From assembly GCA_021771675.1 (NCBI GenBank), contig JAETOP010000121.1, positions 1 through 10,704 of the forward strand: DNA of 10,704 bases, read 5' to 3'. A program made the position numbers and the translations under genes. The notes beneath the pieces are model-generated. The model was not told the origin of the DNA. It saw only the letters and a program-made list of their open reading frames with translations, and searched no databases. Of this stretch, positions 6,895-10,704 are shown one piece after another. Position 1 is the first letter of the stretch. The number at the start of each line of letters is the position of its first letter. This DNA comes from Oscillospiraceae bacterium. GTDB lineage: Bacteria > Bacillota_A > Clostridia > Oscillospirales > Oscillospiraceae.

Positions 6895-6906
6895 GTGTAT
6901 ATACAG
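6884..6906. promoter_or_regulatory. Probable autoregulatory operator of the GntR repressor
   Basis: CTGTATAT (6884-6891) and ATATACAG (6899-6906) are perfect inverted arms with a seven-base spacer. The palindrome covers the -10 box and the expected transcription start of the operon whose first gene is a GntR-type repressor. A related half-site, CTGATAT, lies at 6875-6881 within the promoter spacer. Short YtrA-type regulators bind such symmetric sites as dimers and repress their own operons, so autoregulation is the natural reading. Confidence 0.7.
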
Positions 6907-6913
6907 ATTAAAC

Positions 6914-6918
6914 GGAGG
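6914..6918 (+). promoter_or_regulatory. Ribosome binding site that fixes the GTG start of the repressor
   Basis: GGAGG ends seven bases before GTG at 6926. The longer in-frame ATG at 6893 overlaps the -10 box and would lie upstream of the mRNA start, so it cannot be used from this promoter. Confidence 0.8.
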
Positions 6919-6925
6919 CGATGGC

Positions 6926-7303
6926 GTGACCGTACTCATTGACAACAAAAGCGGCGTTCCCATCTACGACCAGATATACGCCCAGATCAAGAGCCAGATC
7001 ATCAGCGGCGCTCTGCGGGAGGATGAGCTGCTCCCCTCCATCCGTTCCCTGGCCAAGGATCTGCGCATCAGCTTTATCACCACCAAGCGGGCCTATGAGG
7101 AGCTGGAGCGGGAGGGGTTTATCTATACCGTTCCCGCCAAGGGCTGCTATGTGGCAAAGAGAAACACGGAGCTGCTCCGGGAGGAGAATCTGAAAAAAAT
7201 CGAGGCCCACATGGAGCAGATCATTCACCTCGCCGCCAGCTGCAATCTGACCGGGGCGGATATTCTGGAAATGATGAAATTGGAATTGGAGGACATGGCA
7301 TGA
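6926..7303 (+). CDS. GntR family transcriptional repressor, YtrA type
   Basis: A 125-residue DNA-binding protein with a GTG start. Residues about 10-77 form the GntR winged helix-turn-helix: GVPIYDQIYAQIKSQIISGA, then LLPSIRSLAKDLRIS with the recognition helix about 49-62 (FITTKRAYEELERE) and the wing FIYTVPAKGCYVAK. The rest (about 80-125) is a short helical tail, predicted to dimerise, and not a large ligand-binding domain. That size and the neighbouring ABC genes are typical of the YtrA subfamily, which represses small ABC transporter operons until a cell-envelope antibiotic or other stress relieves it. The stop codon overlaps the ATPase start as ATGA. The start choice follows from GGAGG at 6914-6918 and the promoter position. 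The inducer is unknown. Confidence 0.92.
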   Translation: MTVLIDNKSGVPIYDQIYAQIKSQIISGALREDELLPSIRSLAKDLRISFITTKRAYEELEREGFIYTVPAKGCYVAKRNTELLREENLKKIEAHMEQIIHLAASCNLTGADILEMMKLELEDMA

Positions 7304-8142
7304 ACGCACTGGAAATCAAAAATCTGACCAAGACCTTCCCCGGCTTCCGGCTGGACAACCTGAGCCTCACCCTGCCCAGCGGCTGTGTGATGGGTCTCAT
7401 CGGCGAGAACGGAGCCGGGAAGAGCACCACCATCCGGCTGATTCTGGATATGCTTCACGCTGACAGCGGCTCCATCACCGTCCTGGGCCGGGACAACCGG
7501 GAAAACACCCCCCTGACCAAGGAAGAGGTGGGGGTGGTGCTGGACGAGGTGGGGCTCCCCGAGTGCCTGAATACCCGCCAGGTGGGCAGAGTCATGGCAG
7601 GCACCTTCCGCAGCTGGAACCAGGGGGAATATGAGCGCATCCTGCGCCGGTTCGGCCTGCCGGAAAACAAGAGCTTCGGCGCCTTTTCCCGGGGCATGAA
7701 AATGAAGCTGGGCATTGCCGTGGCCATGTCCCATGGGGCAAAGCTTCTGCTGCTGGACGAGCCCACCGGGGGACTGGACCCGGTGGTGCGGGACGAGGTG
7801 GTGGAGATGTTCAGCGACTTCACCCGGGACGAGAACCACTCCATCCTGATCTCCTCCCACATTGTCAGCGATTTGGAAAAGCTCTGCGACTACATCGCCT
7901 TCCTGCACAAGGGGAAGCTGCTGCTGTGCCAGGAGAAGGATCAGCTGCTGGCGGAGTACGGGATGCTCCACTGCACGGCGGAGCAGCTGGATGATGTGGA
8001 TCCCGCAGCCGTGATTTACCGGAAGGAAACCCCCTATGGGGTTCAGGCCATCGTCCACCGCCAGGCGGTGCCGGTAAGTATGACCCTCAGCCCCATCAGC
8101 ATCGAGGAGCTGTTTGTGTTTATGGTAAAGGAGGAAGGGTAA
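7300..8142 (+). CDS. ABC transporter ATP-binding protein of a GntR-controlled exporter
   Basis: The 280-residue ATPase powers the permease encoded next. All motifs are present: Walker A GENGAGKST (35-43), signature FSRGMKMKL (129-137, the SRGM variant of LSGGQ common in exporters of the BcrA/YtrB type), Walker B LLLLDEPTGGLD (149-160) and the switch histidine H187 in ISSH. The nucleotide-binding domain ends near 215; the remaining 65 residues are an accessory C-terminal region as in drug- and bacteriocin-resistance ATPases. The start overlaps the repressor stop by four bases, with GGAGG at 7288-7292, so the two are translationally coupled. Substrate is not evident; export of a peptide antibiotic or a stress-related compound is an inference from family and repressor type. 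Confidence 0.93.
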   Translation: MNALEIKNLTKTFPGFRLDNLSLTLPSGCVMGLIGENGAGKSTTIRLILDMLHADSGSITVLGRDNRENTPLTKEEVGVVLDEVGLPECLNTRQVGRVMAGTFRSWNQGEYERILRRFGLPENKSFGAFSRGMKMKLGIAVAMSHGAKLLLLDEPTGGLDPVVRDEVVEMFSDFTRDENHSILISSHIVSDLEKLCDYIAFLHKGKLLLCQEKDQLLAEYGMLHCTAEQLDDVDPAAVIYRKETPYGVQAIVHRQAVPVSMTLSPISIEELFVFMVKEEG

Positions 8143-8143
8143 C

Positions 8144-8779
8144 ATGAAAGGGCTGCTGAGAAAGGACTTTTACATGGCGGCAAAATACTGCCGCAGCTAT
8201 CTGCTCATTGGAATTGCGTTTCTGGCCCTGTCCTTCACCGGGGGGGACAGACAGAACCTGTTTTTTGTGTTCTACCCCTGTCTGCTCTGCGGCATGGTTC
8301 CGGTGAACCTGCTGGCCTATGACGAGCGGAGCCGGTGGATGGAATACAGCGGCGCCCTGCCCTATACCAGGGCCCAGATCGTCTCTGGCAAGTATTTGGT
8401 AGGCGCCATCATCCAGGGAGGGATGTTTCTGGCAGTGGGCATCGTTCAGACGGTGCGGATGAATCTGGCGGGCTCCTTCCAGCTGGGGGAGTTTGCCCTG
8501 TTTATGGCCAGCGTGCTGGCCGTGGCTGCTGTGTCTGCGTCCATCTGCCTGCCCTTTGTGTTCCGCTGGGGGGTGGAGAAGGGGCGGATCGCCTATTACT
8601 GCATGATCGGCGTCGCCTGCACCGGAGCGTACCTGGTTCCCACGCTCTTTGACAGCGGCATCCGGCTGGCAGTGAGCCAGGGCCTGCTGTCCGCCATCCT
8701 CTGCCTGACCGGGGCGGGGGTGTACGCCGTCTCCTGGCTTGCTTCCATCGCCCTGTACCGGAGAAGGGAAATTGCATAA
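8144..8779 (+). CDS. ABC-2 type transporter permease
   Basis: A 211-residue membrane protein, starting one base after the ATPase stop with AAGGAGG nine bases upstream (8128-8134). About six hydrophobic helices can be drawn: 17-31, 38-58, 84-104, 115-138, 150-168 and 178-205. Between helices 2 and 3 the segment AYDERSRWMEYSGALPYTRA (58-77) followed by IVSGKY fits the conserved cytoplasmic motif of the small ABC-2 permeases grouped as ABC2_membrane_5. Two copies would probably pair with two ATPase subunits. No extracellular loop, protease or lipoprotein domain is fused, so this is a minimal exporter. The operon ends here with a hairpin. Confidence 0.88.
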   Translation: MKGLLRKDFYMAAKYCRSYLLIGIAFLALSFTGGDRQNLFFVFYPCLLCGMVPVNLLAYDERSRWMEYSGALPYTRAQIVSGKYLVGAIIQGGMFLAVGIVQTVRMNLAGSFQLGEFALFMASVLAVAAVSASICLPFVFRWGVEKGRIAYYCMIGVACTGAYLVPTLFDSGIRLAVSQGLLSAILCLTGAGVYAVSWLASIALYRRREIA

Positions 8780-8786
8780 GGAAATC

Positions 8787-8819
8787 CCCCCGTCACCGGA
8801 AGCACTCCGGCGACGGGGG
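8787..8819. terminator. Hairpin between convergent genes, possible shared terminator
   Basis: CCCCCGTC (8787-8794) pairs with GACGGGGG (8812-8819); inside, CCGGA (8796-8800) pairs with TCCGG (8806-8810) over a five-base loop, with one mismatch between the two stems. It starts eight bases after the permease stop and lies about 20 bases beyond the stop of the minus-strand gene. T-runs are poor on both sides, so termination strength is uncertain. Confidence 0.65.
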
Positions 8820-8837
8820 CGTGTGTTTGGTGCCGGC

Positions 8838-10445
8838 TCAGCCCTTTAGGAAGGTACCCAGAATGCTTCTGCCCAGGGATGCGCCCAGGTTGCCCCCCAG
8901 CCGCCGGCCGAAGCTGCCGCCAATGGAGCTGCCCAGGGTTTTGCCCACCTCCCGGCCTACCGTGCCTGCCACGGAATTGCCCACGCTGCGGACACTGGAT
9001 CGGATCGCCTTCGCCTGCTTTTCCTTCTCCCGCTGGGCGGCCTTGGCTTCCCGCTCCGCCTGACGCTGGGCTTCTTTCTCCTGGGCCAGGCGCTGCTTTT
9101 CCGCTTCCTTCTCCTCCGCCTGACGGCGCAGCTGCTCCTTCATTTCGGCGGCCAGCTGCTCGCTTCTGCGGGTCAGGAATTCGTAGGCGGAATCCCGATC
9201 CACCATGTTCTGGTAGCGCAGGTAGAGGTTGTTCATCAGGAAGGCCTTTTTCCGTTCCTCATCGCTGATGGGGCCCATCAGGCTCTGGGGCGGGAGGACC
9301 TTGCACCGCTGGACCACGGTGGGAATTCCCTCCTCGTCCAATACGGAGATCAGCGCCTCACCGGTACCCAGGTTCAGCAGCGCCTCCTTGGTGTCGAAGG
9401 CCGGGTTGATGCGGAAGGATTTGGCCGCCGCATTCACCGCCTTTTCATCGGCGGGGGTATAGGCCCGCAGGGCGTGCTGAATCTTGTTGCCCAGTTGGCT
9501 CAAAACGCCGTCGGGAATATCCTTGGGATTCTGGGTGATGAAGAAAATGCTCACGCCCTTGGAGCGGATCAGCTTCACCACCTGCTCGATCTTTTCAAGC
9601 AGTGCCTTGGAGACGCCCTTGAACAGCAGATGGGCCTCGTCAAAGAAGAAGACCATCCGGGGCTTCTCCATATCGCCCACCTCCGGCAGCACCTCGAAAA
9701 GCTCGGAGAGCATCCACAGCAGGAACGTGGTGTACAGGGAGGGGTCCTGCATCAGACTCCGGCAGTCCAGAATGTTGATCATGCCCCGGCCCTGCTCTGT
9801 CTGGAACCAGTCGGCAATGTTCAGCGCCGGCTCCCCAAAGAACTGCTCGCCTCCTTTGGCCTCCAGGGCCACCACGCCCCGGAGAATGGCATTGATGCTG
9901 GCCTTGGCGATGTTTCCATATTGGGCGGAATACTGGGCGTTGTTCTCCGCCACGTATTGGAGCATGGATTTCAAATCCTTGGTGTCGATGAGCAGCAGCC
10001 CCTCGTCGTCGGCGATTTTGAACACCACGGTGAGGATGTCCGTCTGGGTGGGGTTCAAATCCAAAAGCTTTGCCAGCAGCAGCGGGCCTATTTCGGATAT
10101 GGTGGTGCGCACCGGGATGCCCGCCTGACCGTACACATCCCAGAAGGTACTGGGGTAGGCCCGGTACCCAAAGCCGCAGTCCGCCAGTCCAAACCGGGCA
10201 ATCCGCTCCTGCATATCGGGGCTCTCCGCCCCGGGGCGGCACATCCCGGCCAGGTCGCCCTTCACATCCGCCAGGAACACCGGAGTCCCTGCATCGGAAA
10301 AGCTCTCCGCCAGCACCTTCAGGGTGATGGTCTTGCCGGTGCCGGTGGCCCCCGCAATCAGGCCGTGGCGGTTGGCCATCTGAGGCAGGATGCAGACCTT
10401 CTCCCCCTCGGCATCTCCAATCCAGATTTTGTTGTCAAAATACAT
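8838..10445 (-). CDS. DUF853 / HerA-like P-loop ATPase (YjgR family)
   Basis: A 535-residue cytoplasmic P-loop ATPase of the HerA/FtsK superfamily, related to E. coli YjgR (DUF853). Walker A is GATGTGKT (32-39); Walker B is RMVFFFDEAH with D269 and E270; a polar motif ITQNP at about 303-307 fits the sensor position. The ATPase core ends near 420. Then come a highly charged Glu/Lys/Arg/Ala-rich predicted coiled coil (about 424-482) and a glycine-rich tail with a repeated GxxxG-like pattern (about 483-535), features known from this family. HerA proper pumps DNA with the nuclease NurA, but no nuclease gene is adjacent, and the biological role of DUF853 proteins is poorly known. The start has GGGAGG at 10453-10458. 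Convergent with the ABC operon and with its own promoter. Confidence 0.92.
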   Translation of the reverse strand: MYFDNKIWIGDAEGEKVCILPQMANRHGLIAGATGTGKTITLKVLAESFSDAGTPVFLADVKGDLAGMCRPGAESPDMQERIARFGLADCGFGYRAYPSTFWDVYGQAGIPVRTTISEIGPLLLAKLLDLNPTQTDILTVVFKIADDEGLLLIDTKDLKSMLQYVAENNAQYSAQYGNIAKASINAILRGVVALEAKGGEQFFGEPALNIADWFQTEQGRGMINILDCRSLMQDPSLYTTFLLWMLSELFEVLPEVGDMEKPRMVFFFDEAHLLFKGVSKALLEKIEQVVKLIRSKGVSIFFITQNPKDIPDGVLSQLGNKIQHALRAYTPADEKAVNAAAKSFRINPAFDTKEALLNLGTGEALISVLDEEGIPTVVQRCKVLPPQSLMGPISDEERKKAFLMNNLYLRYQNMVDRDSAYEFLTRRSEQLAAEMKEQLRRQAEEKEAEKQRLAQEKEAQRQAEREAKAAQREKEKQAKAIRSSVRSVGNSVAGTVGREVGKTLGSSIGGSFGRRLGGNLGASLGRSILGTFLKG

Positions 10446-10487
10446 TCAATATCCTCCCTTGTCCTCATTTTTACAGATACTATAAAT

Positions 10488-10514
10488 ATTATATCATACT
10501 GCCTTTTTTTGCAA
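10488..10514 (-). promoter_or_regulatory. Promoter of the DUF853 gene (extended -10)
   Basis: On the minus strand TATAAT (10488-10493) is preceded by TGA, giving an extended -10 (10494-10496). TTGCAA (10509-10514) stands 15 bases upstream, shorter than ideal, with an A7 run between. Transcription would start near 10481, about 35 bases before the ATG. Confidence 0.6.
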
Positions 10515-10568
10515 GAAAAATCCTCCCCCAAAGGGCAATGCCATTAAGTTAAGGTTTCCGCCACCTTC

Positions 10569-10593
10569 AAAAAAGCACCCCGAAGGGTGCTTT
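10569..10593 (-). terminator. Intrinsic terminator of a minus-strand transcript entering from the right
   Basis: On the minus strand AAAGCACCC (10585-10593 on the plus strand) pairs with GGGTGCTTT (10572-10580), a 9-bp stem with a four-base TTCG loop, followed by a run of six T residues. This is the best terminator in the window. It ends whatever is transcribed leftward from beyond the right edge, just ahead of the DUF853 promoter. Confidence 0.82.
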
Positions 10594-10704
10594 CAGGCCG
10601 TCGAAAATCCCCTCTGGGGCTTTCCGACGGAAGGATTGCAGTCTGCTTAGCGCACTCCTTGTGCGCCTGTGGCGCACAACTCGCACACACGCAGCCTGGA
10701 ATGT
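10594..10704 (-). other. Structured region at the right edge, probable end of a transcript or repeat
   Basis: Two further strong hairpins precede the terminator on the minus strand. TTGTGCGCC (10659-10667) pairs with GGCGCACAA (10671-10679) over three bases. CCGTCG (10598-10603) pairs with CGACGG (10625-10630), with extra pairing of CCCC and GGGG inside. One minus-strand frame is open from the edge to a stop inside the terminator T-run, giving about 45 Arg-rich codons; ending in the terminator argues against a normal gene. It could be the 3' end of an untranslated RNA, a long 3' leader end or an intergenic repeat. I cannot match it to a known RNA family. Confidence 0.4.

Noticed and set aside
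6893..6925. An 11-residue N-terminal extension of the GntR protein from an ATG
   Set aside because: This ATG overlaps the -10 box and operator, upstream of the expected mRNA start; GTG at 6926 has GGAGG at the right distance.
7225..8145. A 306-codon minus-strand frame opposite the ABC ATPase
   Set aside because: In-register antisense shadow; it crosses the whole ATPase and the end of the repressor and has no domain.
9474..10547. A 357-codon plus-strand frame opposite the DUF853 gene
   Set aside because: In-register antisense shadow of a gene with intact Walker A and B motifs; no ribosome binding site or domain supports it.

Overview
The window comes from a high-G+C Firmicute. The best guess is a gut member of the Oscillospirales. 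The grounds are strong AGGAGG-type ribosome binding sites before most genes, Bacillus-like promoters in A+T-rich gaps between G+C-rich genes, clostridial-type MATE transporters and cellobiose phosphorylase, and a GntR/ABC operon of the YtrA type. No rRNA or tRNA gene, CRISPR array, integrase or transposase gene is visible. The genus cannot be fixed from this sequence alone.

Layout, left to right. Positions 1-650 hold the 5' two-thirds or less of a minus-strand gene of the L-fucose/L-arabinose isomerase family, cut by the window edge. A 341-bp divergent promoter region follows. Next come a plus-strand MATE exporter (992-2344) with a terminator, then cellobiose phosphorylase (GH94, 2572-4989). 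The phosphorylase has its own extended -10 promoter with a LacI/CcpA-type palindrome lying on it. A second, unrelated MATE exporter lies convergently on the minus strand (5104-6465). Between its promoter and the next gene sits a 230-bp element made of two inverted copies of a hairpin-rich repeat (6614-6843). A promoter with perfect consensus boxes then drives a tight three-gene plus-strand operon (6926-8779): a short GntR/YtrA-type repressor, an ABC ATPase and an ABC-2 type permease. A hairpin separates this operon from a convergent minus-strand DUF853/HerA-like ATPase (8838-10445). The last 130 bases hold a clear minus-strand intrinsic terminator and two further strong hairpins belonging to something that extends past the window.

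How the parts work together. The isomerase and the phosphorylase are catabolic sugar enzymes, each apparently with its own promoter. The phosphorylase probably responds to carbon supply through the operator-like palindrome. The GntR/ATPase/permease operon looks self-contained and autoregulated: the promoter is bracketed by two perfect palindromes, one on the -10 box and start of transcription and one just upstream of the -35 box. The MATE and ABC genes give the region a membrane-export flavour, but no substrate can be read from the sequence. I found no clear evidence of a wholly new system. The most informative parts are the palindrome-bracketed promoter, the inverted-repeat element and the structured right edge.
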